Assembly (NCBI RefSeq): GCF_000158955.1
Contig: NZ_GG657757.1
Location: forward strand, 2,726,116 to 2,790,115
DNA from: Streptomyces viridochromogenes DSM 40736
Lineage (GTDB): Bacteria > Actinomycetota > Actinomycetes > Streptomycetales > Streptomycetaceae
Reading direction: 5' to 3'
DNA: 64,000 bases
Below the pieces are notes generated by a model, which ran no database searches, had not been told where the DNA came from, and worked only from the letters and a program-made list of their open reading frames with translations. Made by a program: the position numbers and the translations under genes. Of this stretch, positions 41,466-49,543 are shown one piece after another; within the stretch, counting starts at the first letter, position 1; every line of letters starts with the position of its first letter.

Positions 41466-42313
41466 TTTGGCCCCGCATACGCGGGGATACCTCCGGGCCG
41501 GTTTCTACGGCGCAGCTGGACCCTAGTACACGCAAACATGCATGATCTTCATGAACGTCGCAGGCCACGAAGGGTCGGCCTCGCGCACACGGGGATGCTC
41601 TAGGAGCTTCCAGATCTTCGGGCCGGGGACGCCGTCGGCCTCGTGCGTACGGGGATAGATCCGCGCTCATGCGGAGGGAGAAGGGCAACACGGCGCCTCG
41701 CTCGCACACGCCGGGGATAGCTCCACCCGGATGACGCTGGTGGCGGGCGCGGAGTTGTCGACCCTGCGCCCGCGGGGATAGCTCCAGGTCGACCGCGACG
41801 AGGTCGTCGCGGCAGAACTCGGCCCCACGCACGCGGGGATAGCCGAAGGTGGCCTTGTCCGCCGCGACCAGCGCCCTGCGGGCATACTCCTTACACAGCG
41901 CGTGCTACTGGGGGACGTTGCAGTCGGCCCCGCGCGCGGGGATAGGTCCGCGGTGGACGCCGGTACCGGTAACAACACCGTGTCGGCGCCGCGCACGCGG
42001 GGATAGTTCGGACGGCATAAACCTCCCCGAGGCCACCTACCTGTGGGCCCCGCACACGCGGGGATAGCTCCGGGATCCTTGCGCGCGGCGAGAACACGGC
42101 CGAGTCGACCCCGCGCGAGCGGGGATAGCTCCCGCGGCCCGTCGCTGATCGGTGGTGTGTGATAGGCGACCCCGCACAGGCGGGGATAGCTCCGTCCCGC
42201 GCTGCGGCACCGTGAACACGGGTCCGTTGACCCCGCGCAGGCGGGGATAGCTCCAGCTGGAACTACTGGAATAGTCTCGGCTACTGGTCGGCCCCGCAGG
42301 CGGGGATAGCCCC
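41466..42313 (+). CRISPR. CRISPR array 2, about 14-15 repeats, opposite orientation to array 1
   Basis: Repeats on the plus strand resemble GTCGGCCCCGC ... CGGGGATAGCTCC, the reverse complement of the array 1 plus-strand repeat, with the same 61-bp period. Clear repeats start at 41466, 41574, 41634, about 41695, 41757, 41818, 41923, 41982, 42043, 42104, 42165, 42226 and 42287; remnants lie near 41522 and 41871. The repeats on the left, where a leader should be, are the most degenerate. Those on the right keep GGGGATAGCTCC. Both arrays therefore point outwards from the cas genes. Confidence 0.92.
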
Positions 42314-42837
42314 CACTCACAGGCGTGAACTGCCCCCGCATGCAGGCGCTCGGGTACGTCGCGATCGCCTTCCCGGCCAGTCTCTGGGCGCGCGTTCACG
42401 GCGACCGCAGCCACCACCTTTCCGGATGCCGTCGGGTCGGCGTGCGGGTGGAGGGCGTTCACCATCGACGTGGTGCTGGTGTCTGGCATGGAGGCCCCCC
42501 GCAGCACCTGAGAAAGGCAGGACGCTGATGGATGTGGGGGCACCGGTCGGCGGCGTGGTCGGTCTGCTGTCGGGGCCCCAGAGCCGGGTGACGAACCGGC
42601 GCGCCGACTCCACGGCGATCACTGAACGGCTCAAGGGGAGGTGAAGGAGGAATAGCCCCAGCGGAAGCTGCTGACGCAAGCACTCATCGGCCTTCACCAG
42701 CGGGCCCGGCGAGTCGGCCCGGACACTCCGGCGGCCCGGCCCCCTCGCCACTGGCCGAACTGAACCTCACACCCACGCGCCTGTGACAGCGGCCCCGCTC
42801 TCCTCCAGGAGGCGGAGCCGCTGCGTCGTGTCTAGGG
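42314..42837. other. Region between array 2 and the GntR gene, no recognised gene
   Basis: Two short frames have a usable ribosome binding site. One on the plus strand starts at ATG 42529 (MDVGAPVGGVVGLLSGPQSR, 38 residues). One on the minus strand starts at about 42490 (MPDTSTTSMVNALHPHADPT) and runs into array 2. Neither shows family motifs, and I do not call them as genes. A repeat-like GCCCCCGCATGCAGGCG at about 42331 may be a last array remnant. Confidence 0.35.
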
Positions 42838-43576
42838 TCAGTCGTCGAGCTCGATACGGAAGTCGACGATGGTGGTGTCGCCGCGGCGCACGATCGGGTG
42901 GGCGACCTCGACGACGCGGCCGGTGTCGGTGATGTGCCTGCGGGTGTACCGGAGGACCGGGACTCCGGAGCCGATGCGTAGCGTGGCCGCCTCCAGCTCG
43001 GTGGGCATGGCCGTCGTGAACGACTCGGTGATCGTGGTGACGCGGATACCGAGGCTCGCCAGCTGCGCCCGCGTCCCGCCCGGCCACGGCTCGTTGATGG
43101 GGTCGGCGACCGGAGTGCCGACGACGTCGGCCCAGCGCACGTAGCTGGTCGTTGTCGTAGAACACGAAGTGCCGCGCGAGCAGGCGCTCGCCCACCTCGC
43201 ACTCGAAGAGAGCCGCCAGTTCGGCGTCGGCCTGGACCCGCTCGAACCGCTTGTCGAGCCGGTACTCGGACCAGCCGATCCCCTGATCCCGGGTGTACGG
43301 CGTCGACTTGCCGCCCGGGGTCGAGCGGTAGCGGTCAGCCGCCATCCGGTGGATCGCTGGGCGCGGCCGCACGAACGTACCGGCGCGGGCCCGGGACTCG
43401 ATCAGTCCCTCGTTGGCGAGGAGACGCAGCGCGTTGCGGACGGTGATCTCTGAGACGCCGTATGCGCTGCAGAGATCCGGGAGCGTCGGGATGCGGTCAC
43501 CGGGACCGAACTCGCCACCGGGTGCGATGCGGCGCCGCAGGTCAGCGGCGATCCGCAAGTACTCGGGTTGTGCCAC
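42838..43576 (-). pseudogene. GntR-family regulator (HutC/UTRA type), one frameshift
   Basis: GTG 43576 is preferred because GGTGGGAG precedes it and the winged helix begins at once; ATG 43621 is an alternative. EYLRIAADLRRRIAPGGEFG, RIPTLPDLCSAYGVSEITVR and NALRLLANEGLIESRARAGT form a GntR DNA-binding domain. The UTRA effector domain follows, but after HFVFYDNDQ near 43146 the frame is lost and continues one base away as YVRWADVVGTPVADPINEPW to the stop at 42838. One extra base explains this. The expected protein is about 245 residues. It is divergent from two small genes, with palindromes between them. Confidence 0.8.
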
Positions 43577-43606
43577 GGCGATGCTCCCACCTTCGACGGT
43601 CGCGTC

Positions 43607-43698
43607 AATCTGTATACGCATACTCTCCCCTCCCGCTTGACCAGCGCCAACCACCCGGACATTCTGTATACAGAAAAGCGTTATCCGTATTCAGATAA
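43607..43698. promoter_or_regulatory. Operator region with palindromes between gntR and its divergent neighbours
   Basis: The perfect palindrome TTCTGTATACAGAA lies at 43662-43675. A related sequence, CTGTATACGCATAC, lies at about 43610-43623, and an imperfect palindrome TTATCCGTATTCAGATAA at 43681-43698. A GTATAC core repeated in a GC-rich genome, directly upstream of gntR, suggests autoregulation and control of the divergent genes. Confidence 0.6.
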
Positions 43699-43720
43699 CC
43701 ACGTCCTCCGGGGGATAACC

Positions 43721-44059
43721 ATGCCCGAGTCGGGTCACACGTGGCGGAAGGCGTTCAAGGGCGAGCCCGTCGAGGCACGCCACGTCCGCCTGTGGACAGC
43801 CGGGCGCGTGAAGCACCCCGACGCCCCGCTCATCGCCGACGAACTGTTCGTCGCCGTCCTCGGCTCCGGCGCCCCCGTCGTCGAGATGACCCTCTCGACA
43901 TCCGACACCCGCATCCGCATCACCGCCTTGGGCCCCGACCCGCTCCCGCTGCTCTACAGCCACGGCCCCGGGTGGGCCCTCGTCGCTGGCCTGTCCCACT
44001 CCGCTGGACTCACCACCGACGAGTGCGGGTTGTGGGCGCAGCTGGGGGCGCGGCGGTGA
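43721..44059 (+). CDS. Hypothetical protein, divergent from gntR
   Basis: 112 residues from ATG 43721 (MPESGHTWRKAFKGEPVEAR), after a GGGGGAT ribosome binding site. It is a soluble mixed alpha/beta protein with no membrane segment. The central part (RIRITALGPDPLPLLYSHGP) and the end (LTTDECGLWAQLGARR) look like a small globular domain. I do not recognise a family. Its stop overlaps the start of the DUF6415-like gene, so both form one operon, probably controlled by the GntR protein. Confidence 0.65.
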   Translation: MPESGHTWRKAFKGEPVEARHVRLWTAGRVKHPDAPLIADELFVAVLGSGAPVVEMTLSTSDTRIRITALGPDPLPLLYSHGPGWALVAGLSHSAGLTTDECGLWAQLGARR

Positions 44060-44631
44060 CCACGAAGAAGACCAACCGTCAGGAGTCGAGGATGACCAGC
44101 CGTAAGACAACGATGGACCCGCCCGCCGAACTGCCCCAGCTGGCCGAACTGCCGCTGGACACCGCCACCATGCGCGCGGCCGCTGACCGCCTGCTCGCCG
44201 AGGACGCCGAGCTGCCCAGCCAGGACGAGCTGGAGACGCTCACGCTGCGGCTGCGCGGGCACCTCATGCTCACCATCCCCGAAGTGGAAGGGCTCGCCCG
44301 GCAGCTCCCCGAGGAAGTCCAGCCGCGCGTCTCCGCGCTCGCCGGCGTCGGCGAGGCCCGCACCCGGCTGGACTTGGAGCCCGGCTCCAACCTCCCCGCC
44401 GGCGTCGTACATGCCCAGCGACTCGCCCGCTCCGTCCTCGCCCTGTGCCGCCACTACGAGAACCTCACCCAGACCGTCGCCTACGTGCGCATGCTGGAGC
44501 ACGGCGCGAGCTGCCCGGACTGCCGGAACATGGACGAGAACGGTGAGCCCACCCCGCCGTGTCCGATCATGGTCGCCCTGTACGAGGCGTACCGGCAGGC
44601 CAGCCGCGGCCCGGCGGCCGAGCCCAGGTAG
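44056..44631 (+). CDS. DUF6415-like family protein
   Basis: 191 residues from GTG 44056 (overlap GTGA with the upstream gene); ATG 44092 is an alternative. The helical core LDTATMRAAADRLLAEDAEL, LETLTLRLRGHLMLTIPEVE and HAQRLARSVLALCRHYENL matches what I recall of DUF6415 proteins, which are common beside GntR genes in streptomycetes. A C-terminal CPDCRNMDENGEPTPPCP segment supplies three cysteines that could bind metal. Function is unknown. Confidence 0.65.
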   Translation: MTTKKTNRQESRMTSRKTTMDPPAELPQLAELPLDTATMRAAADRLLAEDAELPSQDELETLTLRLRGHLMLTIPEVEGLARQLPEEVQPRVSALAGVGEARTRLDLEPGSNLPAGVVHAQRLARSVLALCRHYENLTQTVAYVRMLEHGASCPDCRNMDENGEPTPPCPIMVALYEAYRQASRGPAAEPR

Positions 44632-44677
44632 ACCTCGCCCGCCTCTACTCCTGATGCTCTGGAGGCGGGCGTCCCCG

Positions 44678-44713
44678 CGGCCCTGGTCGGCATCCCCCTG
44701 CCGACCAGGGCCG
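44678..44713 (+). terminator. Stem-loop terminator after the DUF6415-like gene
   Basis: A 14-bp perfect stem (CGGCCCTGGTCGGC / GCCGACCAGGGCCG) with an 8-nt loop lies 47 bp after the stop. There is no strong T run. Confidence 0.7.
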
Positions 44714-44729
44714 CTTCACGTCTCGCTGG

Positions 44730-44918
44730 TCAGTAGTCGCCGCCGTCGCCGCCGTCGCCGCCGTCACTACCGCCGCCCCCGTCGACGTCGCCCCCTGCAT
44801 CGGTCCAGTCGTCGGGGCGGACCCACCCCGGGCTGCTGGCGTCGCCCTCTTCGCGCACTCCGCGGTGCTGCCTCGACACCTCGGTCAACCAGTCCCGCAG
44901 GAGAGGAAACAAAGGCAT
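44730..44918 (-). CDS. Small acidic protein with Gly/Asp-rich tail
   Basis: 62 residues from ATG 44918 (MPLFPLLRDWLTEVSRQHRG), preceded by GAGGGG. An amphipathic N-terminal helix is followed by GWVRPDDWTDAGGDVDGGGG and a GDGG repeat tail. An earlier ATG at 44936 is less well placed. No family is recognised; the coding assignment rests on the ribosome binding site and composition. Confidence 0.45.
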   Translation of the reverse strand: MPLFPLLRDWLTEVSRQHRGVREEGDASSPGWVRPDDWTDAGGDVDGGGGSDGGDGGDGGDY

Positions 44919-45083
44919 GGCAATCCCCTCGCTCATCGCATCGGGGTCAAAGTGGGGTTATCACCATGGTCAGACACCTGCGCTTGGGGCGCAGCTCGAA
45001 GCTTCGCCCCCCAACAAGGCGAGCTAGATCATCTGCCCTTCGGGCCAGCAGCGGGCCAGCTAGCGATCTTCAGAGACAACGAA

Positions 45084-45105
45084 GCCCCCTCCGGCAGAAG
45101 GGGGC
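45084..45105 (-). terminator. Short terminator downstream of the CAU tRNA
   Basis: A 7-bp GC stem (GCCCCCT / AGGGGGC) with an 8-nt loop, followed on the minus strand by TTCGTTGTCT, lies 48 bp past the tRNA 3' end. Confidence 0.5.
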
Positions 45106-45152
45106 CGACTCGGCGCCGCAGGTAGAAAGGGTTCTCCCCGCGTAGTGAGTGG

Positions 45153-45226
45153 TGGGGCGGGTGGGACTCGAACCCACGGCCGACGGATTATGAGTCCGCT
45201 GCTCTAACCGGCTGAGCTACCGCCCC
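45153..45226 (-). tRNA. tRNA with anticodon CAU (elongator Met or Ile2)
   Basis: A 74-nt cloverleaf on the minus strand. The acceptor stem is GGGGCGG / CCGCCCC, the anticodon loop CTCATAA (CAT), and the T-arm GTGGGTTCGAGTCCCAC. The first pair is G-C, so it is not the initiator tRNA. The sequence alone does not separate tRNA-Met from tRNA-Ile2 (which needs lysidine modification). CCA is not encoded. Confidence 0.9.
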
Positions 45227-45380
45227 ATAGCGGCGTGTCGCGTACATGTGTGCGCGCCGTCTGCCGCAGCATAGCCGCTCATACGATCTCCTGCTTCGGC
45301 TGGGCGGCTTCGCACGGCCTTCGTGACCATGAGGACTGCGCCCAGTGCCGCGCGGTTCCCAGGAGATCGGAACAGACATG

Positions 45381-45405
45381 AAAAAGGACCCCGGTTGGGG
45401 GTCCT
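45381..45405 (-). terminator. Rho-independent terminator of the tRNA-Asn genes
   Basis: On the minus strand AGGACCCCC and GGGGTCCT form a stem followed by five T, 12 bp beyond the proximal tRNA-Asn gene. Confidence 0.8.
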
Positions 45406-45416
45406 CGTTCACCATG

Positions 45417-45489
45417 CTCCCCCGACTGGACTCGAACCAGTAACCTGCCGGTTAACAGCCGGCTGCTCTGCCAATTGAGCTACGGAGGA
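45417..45489 (-). tRNA. tRNA-Asn (anticodon GUU), copy 1
   Basis: 73 nt. Anticodon loop CTGTTAA (GTT), D-arm GCTCAATTGGCAGAGC, T-arm ACTGGTTCGAGTCCAGT. The acceptor stem TCCTCCG / CGGGGGA contains one U-G pair. CCA is not encoded. Confidence 0.95.
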
Positions 45490-45494
45490 CCGAG

Positions 45495-45567
45495 CTCCCC
45501 GGACTGGACTCGAACCAGTAACCTGCCGGTTAACAGCCGGCTGCTCTGCCAATTGAGCTACCGAGGA
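45495..45567 (-). tRNA. tRNA-Asn (anticodon GUU), copy 2
   Basis: 73 nt, identical to copy 1 from the D-arm through the T-arm and differing only in the acceptor stem (TCCTCGG / CCGGGGA). It lies 5 bp upstream of copy 1, so both are cut from one transcript. Confidence 0.95.
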
Positions 45568-45727
45568 AGGTCTCGTTTTGCATCGAACGCACCTACCTGG
45601 GTATCCGCCAGGGGGCGCGCGCTCGCTGCGACACATACATTAGCGCAAGCAGGGGGGTGCTTTGCCAATCGGTACTCCCCGGCGCCGACGCCGCACCGGA
45701 GACCTACGCAAGGAAAGGGTGGCCGCC

Positions 45728-46033
45728 ATGCGTTACCGGCTCACGTTCGTCGCCGGAGTCGTCCTGGGTTACGTGCTGGGCACGAGGGCCGGACGCGAGC
45801 GCTACGAGCAGCTGAAGAAGACAGCCCAGCAGTTCGCACAGAACCCCGCCGTCCGCAACACCGCGGAGACCGCCGCACACCAGGGCCGTGAGTTCGCGGG
45901 CAAGGCGTACCACGTGGTCAGCGACAAGGTCGGGGACCGAGTCCCCGACTCGGTGGCCGAACGGGTCCGCCACCTCAAGGACCGAGCCGTCCACAACGGC
46001 GGCGAGGACGACTGGGGAACCAGTAACACGTAA
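45728..46033 (+). CDS. YtxH-like small membrane-anchored protein
   Basis: 101 residues from ATG 45728, preceded by GGAAAGGG. One N-terminal hydrophobic segment, LTFVAGVVLGYVLGTRAGRE, has the glycine-rich YtxH look. The rest is amphipathic helix (EQLKKTAQQFAQNPAVRNTA, VAERVRHLKDRAVHN). Such proteins are widespread in actinobacteria, with no defined reaction. Confidence 0.8.
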   Translation: MRYRLTFVAGVVLGYVLGTRAGRERYEQLKKTAQQFAQNPAVRNTAETAAHQGREFAGKAYHVVSDKVGDRVPDSVAERVRHLKDRAVHNGGEDDWGTSNT

Positions 46034-46051
46034 CAGTTCCTTCTCAGGCGC

Positions 46052-46089
46052 CGGCCCCGCGCCCCTGACCCTTCAGGGGCGCGGGGCCG
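46052..46089. terminator. Long GC-rich stem-loop terminator
   Basis: A 17-bp perfect stem (CGGCCCCGCGCCCCTGA and its complement) with a CCCT loop lies 19 bp after the YtxH-like gene. The same core (CCCGCGCCCC / GGGGCGCGGG) recurs at 51541-51591. Confidence 0.8.
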
Positions 46090-46213
46090 TATCGATATGC
46101 GGCTCCGCCGCGTGCGTGCGACCAGCCACAACGAGCTCGCACACAAACACGGCGCCGCACCCCCACGGCGCCCACGGCCCAACCCGAGCGGAGTGTGCGG
46201 CAGAATTTTGGCC

Positions 46214-47668
46214 ATGGGGATAGTCGCCGGGTTGGACAGTTCACCCGATTTCACTCGTATCGTCGTCTGTGACACGGACTCCGGAGCCGTGCTCAGGCAG
46301 GGATATGCGCCGCATCCGGTGGAGAGCCCCGAGGGCGGCGGCCGGCCGTCCGATGTCGATCCGCAGGCGTGGCTGCTGTCCCTGGGAGAGGCCGCCGGCG
46401 GCGGTCTGCTCGAGGGCGTGCAGGCGATCGGCGTGTCGGCGCAGCAGAACGCCGTCGTGCCGCTGGACGCGCAGGGGAACACCGTGCGTCCGGCGATGGT
46501 CGGCGGCGACAAGCGGACGCAGGTCGCGGCGGCCGATCTGGTCGACGCGCTCGGCGGGCGCGAGGCGTGGGCGCAGGCCGTGGGGTGTGTGCCGCAGGCC
46601 GCGCAGCCGGTGACGAAGCTGCGCTGGCTGGCCCGGACCGAGCCCGAGAACGCGCAGCGCACGGCGATCCTCCTCCAGGCGCACGACTGGCTGGTGTGGC
46701 AGTTGCTGGGCCGGCCGGTGCGGAGAACGACCGATCGGGGCGGGGCGTCCGGCACCGGGTACTGGTCGGCGGCGACCGGCGCCTACCGGCCCGATCTCAT
46801 CGAGCTGGCGCTCGGGCACCAGGTGATGCTGCCGGAGGTGATCGGCCCGGCGGACGCGGCCGGTAGGACGCCGGAAGGGCTGCTGATCTCCGTCGGGACC
46901 GGCGAGACCATGGCGGCGGCGTTCGGACTGGGCATCGGCCTCGGGGACGCGGTCGTGTCGCTGGGCGCGTCCGGTTCCGTGATGGCCGTGCACCCCGAGG
47001 CGCTCGTCGACGGCTCCGGGATGATCACCGCTCTGGCGGACGCGACCGGCATGCACCTGCCCGTCGTCACCACGCTGAACGCCGTACGGACCCTGCGCGG
47101 GACCGCCGAGCTGCTGGGGCTGCCCGATCTGGAGAGCCTCTCCGAGCTGGCGATGAAGTCGACGCCGGGGTCGCACGGCCTGGTGCTGCTGCCCTATCTG
47201 GAGGGTGAGCGGACACCGAACCTGCCGCACACCGCCGGGACCCTGGCGGGGCTCCGGCGCGAGTCGATGAAGCCGGAGCATCTGGCGCGGGCCGCCTTCG
47301 AGGGCATGCTGTGTGGCCTCGCGGACGCGCTGGACGTGCTGCGCGGCCGGGGTGTGGAGGTGCGGCGGGTGTTCCTGCTGGGGCCGGCCGCCGAACTGCC
47401 CGCCGTGCAGGCCGCCGCGCCGTCGCTGTTCGGGACGCAGGTCGTCGTGCCCCAGCCGGCCGACTACGCGGCGATCGGCGCCGCCCGGCAGGCCGCCTGG
47501 GCGCTCGGCGTCTCCCAGGGCACGCTCGACGCGCGGAACCCGCCGGCCTGGCAGGGGCCGGTCGCGCAGGTGCTGGAGCCCGGGGAGGAGCTGGCCGTGG
47601 GGCAGGCGGTGCGCCAGCAGTTCGTGTCGGTGCGGGAGCAGACCCATCCGGGGGCGCTGCGGCCGTAG
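46214..47668 (+). CDS. FGGY-family carbohydrate kinase (xylulokinase-like)
   Basis: 484 residues from ATG 46214. The actin-like ATPase core shows MGIVAGLDSSPDFTRIVVCD (phosphate 1), GVQAIGVSAQQNAVVPLD, the second-domain phosphate loop VVSLGASGSVMAVHPE and LPYLEGERTPNLPHTAG, typical of xylulokinases. The adenosine segment RRVFLLGPAAELPAVQAAAP departs from the usual GGGA motif (LGPAA), so ATP binding may be altered. No sugar transporter or isomerase adjoins it, so the substrate is not certain. Confidence 0.85.
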   Translation: MGIVAGLDSSPDFTRIVVCDTDSGAVLRQGYAPHPVESPEGGGRPSDVDPQAWLLSLGEAAGGGLLEGVQAIGVSAQQNAVVPLDAQGNTVRPAMVGGDKRTQVAAADLVDALGGREAWAQAVGCVPQAAQPVTKLRWLARTEPENAQRTAILLQAHDWLVWQLLGRPVRRTTDRGGASGTGYWSAATGAYRPDLIELALGHQVMLPEVIGPADAAGRTPEGLLISVGTGETMAAAFGLGIGLGDAVVSLGASGSVMAVHPEALVDGSGMITALADATGMHLPVVTTLNAVRTLRGTAELLGLPDLESLSELAMKSTPGSHGLVLLPYLEGERTPNLPHTAGTLAGLRRESMKPEHLARAAFEGMLCGLADALDVLRGRGVEVRRVFLLGPAAELPAVQAAAPSLFGTQVVVPQPADYAAIGAARQAAWALGVSQGTLDARNPPAWQGPVAQVLEPGEELAVGQAVRQQFVSVREQTHPGALRP

Positions 47669-47809
47669 GCCGGTCGTGGAGATCCGGTGCGTCCCGGGGC
47701 GTTGTGACCGCCTGTTGGGTTAATTCGGTTGAGGTAACGCGGGTGGAGTGTCCGACGATAGGGGCCAGGGGCAACCAACCGCCCCGTCGTCCACTCCGAG
47801 AGAAGCAGC

Positions 47810-49543
47810 GTGCTCATACGACTTCTGCGGACCTATCTCAGGCCCTACAAGAGACCCATCGTCCTGCTGGTGCTGCTGCAGTTCCTGCAGACCTGCGCCA
47901 CGCTCTATCTGCCGACGCTGAACGCCGACATCATCGACCGGGGTGTCGTGAACGGCGACACCGGCTACATCCTCGGCTACGGCGGCCTGATGATCGGCAT
48001 CTCGCTGGCCCAGGTCGTGTGCAACATCGGTGCCGTGTACTACGGCGCCCGTACGGCGTCGGCGGTCGGGAGGGACGTGCGCGCCGCCGTGTTCGACCGG
48101 GTGCAGTCGTTCTCCGCGCGTGAGGTCGGTCACTTCGGGGCTCCGTCGCTGATCACCCGTACGACGAACGACGTCCAGCAGGTGCAGATGCTGGCGCTGA
48201 TGACGTTCACGCTGATGGTGTCGGCGCCGATCATGTGCGTGGGCGGCATCGTGCTGGCGCTCGGTCTGGACGTGCCGCTGTCGGGTGTGCTGGTGGCGGT
48301 CGTGCCGGTGCTGGGCATCTGCGTGACGCTGATCGTGCGGCGGCTACGGCCGCTGTTCCGGGCCATGCAGGAGCGGCTGGACACGGTGAACCGGGTGCTG
48401 CGCGAGCAGATCACCGGCAACCGGGTGATCCGTGCCTTCGTCCGGGACGAGTACGAGCAGCAGCGCTTCCGCAAGGCCAACACCGACCTCACGGACTTCG
48501 CGCTGGGCACCGGCAACCTGCTCGCGCTGATGTTCCCGATCGTCATGACGGTGGTGAACCTGTCGTCGATCGCCGTGGTGTGGTTCGGTGCGCACCGGAT
48601 CGACAGCGGCGGGATGCAGATCGGCGACCTGACCGCGTTCCTCGCCTATCTGATGCAGATCGTCATGTCCGTGATGATGGCCACCTTCATGTTCATGATG
48701 GTGCCGCGCGCGGAGGTGTGCGCCGAGCGCATCCAGGAGGTGCTGGACACCTCGTCCAGCGTCGTGCCGCCGTCCGCGCCCGTCACGGAGCTGCGCCGGC
48801 ACGGGCATCTGGAGATCCGCGGGGCGGGCTTCCGCTACCCGGGTGCCGAGGAGCCGGTGCTGCGGGCCGTGGACCTCGTGGCCCGGCCGGGTGAGACGAC
48901 CGCCGTCATCGGCTCGACCGGCAGCGGCAAGTCGACGCTGCTGGGGCTGGTCCCGCGGCTGTTCGACGTGACCGACGGGCAGGTGCTCGTGGACGGTGTC
49001 GAGGTGGCGGACATCGATCCGCGGCTGCTCGCGAGGACCGTCGGGCTGGTGCCGCAGAAGCCGTACCTCTTCGCGGGCACGGTGGCGACCAACCTGCGGT
49101 ACGGCAACCCGGACGCCACCGACGAGGAGCTGTGGCACGCGCTGGAGGTGGCGCAGGGCAAGGACTTCGTCGAGCGGCTGGAGGGCGGGCTGGACGCGCC
49201 GATCGCGCAGGGCGGTACGAACGTCTCCGGCGGGCAGCGGCAGCGGCTCGCGATCGCCCGGACCCTCGTGCAGCGCCCTGAGATCTACCTCTTCGACGAC
49301 TCCTTCTCCGCGCTCGACTACGCCACGGACGCGGCGCTGCGGGCCGCGCTCGCGCAGGAGACCTCGGAGGCCACCGTGGTGATCGTCGCCCAGCGGGTGG
49401 CGACCATCCGGGACGCCGACCGGATCGTCGTCCTCGACGAGGGCCGGGTCGTCGGCACCGGACGGCACCACGAGCTGATGGCGGACAACGAGACCTACCG
49501 GGAGATCGTGCTCTCCCAGCTCACGGAAGCGGAGGCTGCCTGA
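47810..49543 (+). CDS. ABC exporter half-transporter, subunit with degenerate ATPase site
   Basis: 577 residues from GTG 47810. Six membrane helices form an exporter-type domain (residues 1-310), then a nucleotide-binding domain with Walker A IGSTGSGKSTLLG, signature NVSGGQRQRLAIA and Walker B IYLFDDSFSALD. The residue after the Walker B Asp is Asp, not Glu, as in the non-canonical half of heterodimeric exporters (TM287/288 type). The H-loop reads VVIVAQRVATI, with Gln in place of His. Its stop overlaps the start of the partner gene (TGATG). Confidence 0.93.
   Translation: MLIRLLRTYLRPYKRPIVLLVLLQFLQTCATLYLPTLNADIIDRGVVNGDTGYILGYGGLMIGISLAQVVCNIGAVYYGARTASAVGRDVRAAVFDRVQSFSAREVGHFGAPSLITRTTNDVQQVQMLALMTFTLMVSAPIMCVGGIVLALGLDVPLSGVLVAVVPVLGICVTLIVRRLRPLFRAMQERLDTVNRVLREQITGNRVIRAFVRDEYEQQRFRKANTDLTDFALGTGNLLALMFPIVMTVVNLSSIAVVWFGAHRIDSGGMQIGDLTAFLAYLMQIVMSVMMATFMFMMVPRAEVCAERIQEVLDTSSSVVPPSAPVTELRRHGHLEIRGAGFRYPGAEEPVLRAVDLVARPGETTAVIGSTGSGKSTLLGLVPRLFDVTDGQVLVDGVEVADIDPRLLARTVGLVPQKPYLFAGTVATNLRYGNPDATDEELWHALEVAQGKDFVERLEGGLDAPIAQGGTNVSGGQRQRLAIARTLVQRPEIYLFDDSFSALDYATDAALRAALAQETSEATVVIVAQRVATIRDADRIVVLDEGRVVGTGRHHELMADNETYREIVLSQLTEAEAA

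Noticed and set aside
45153..45567. tRNA genes as the attachment site of an integrated element
   Set aside because: No integrase, no duplicated tRNA 3' end and no conjugation genes were found. The two tRNA-Asn copies are complete tandem genes, not att duplicates.
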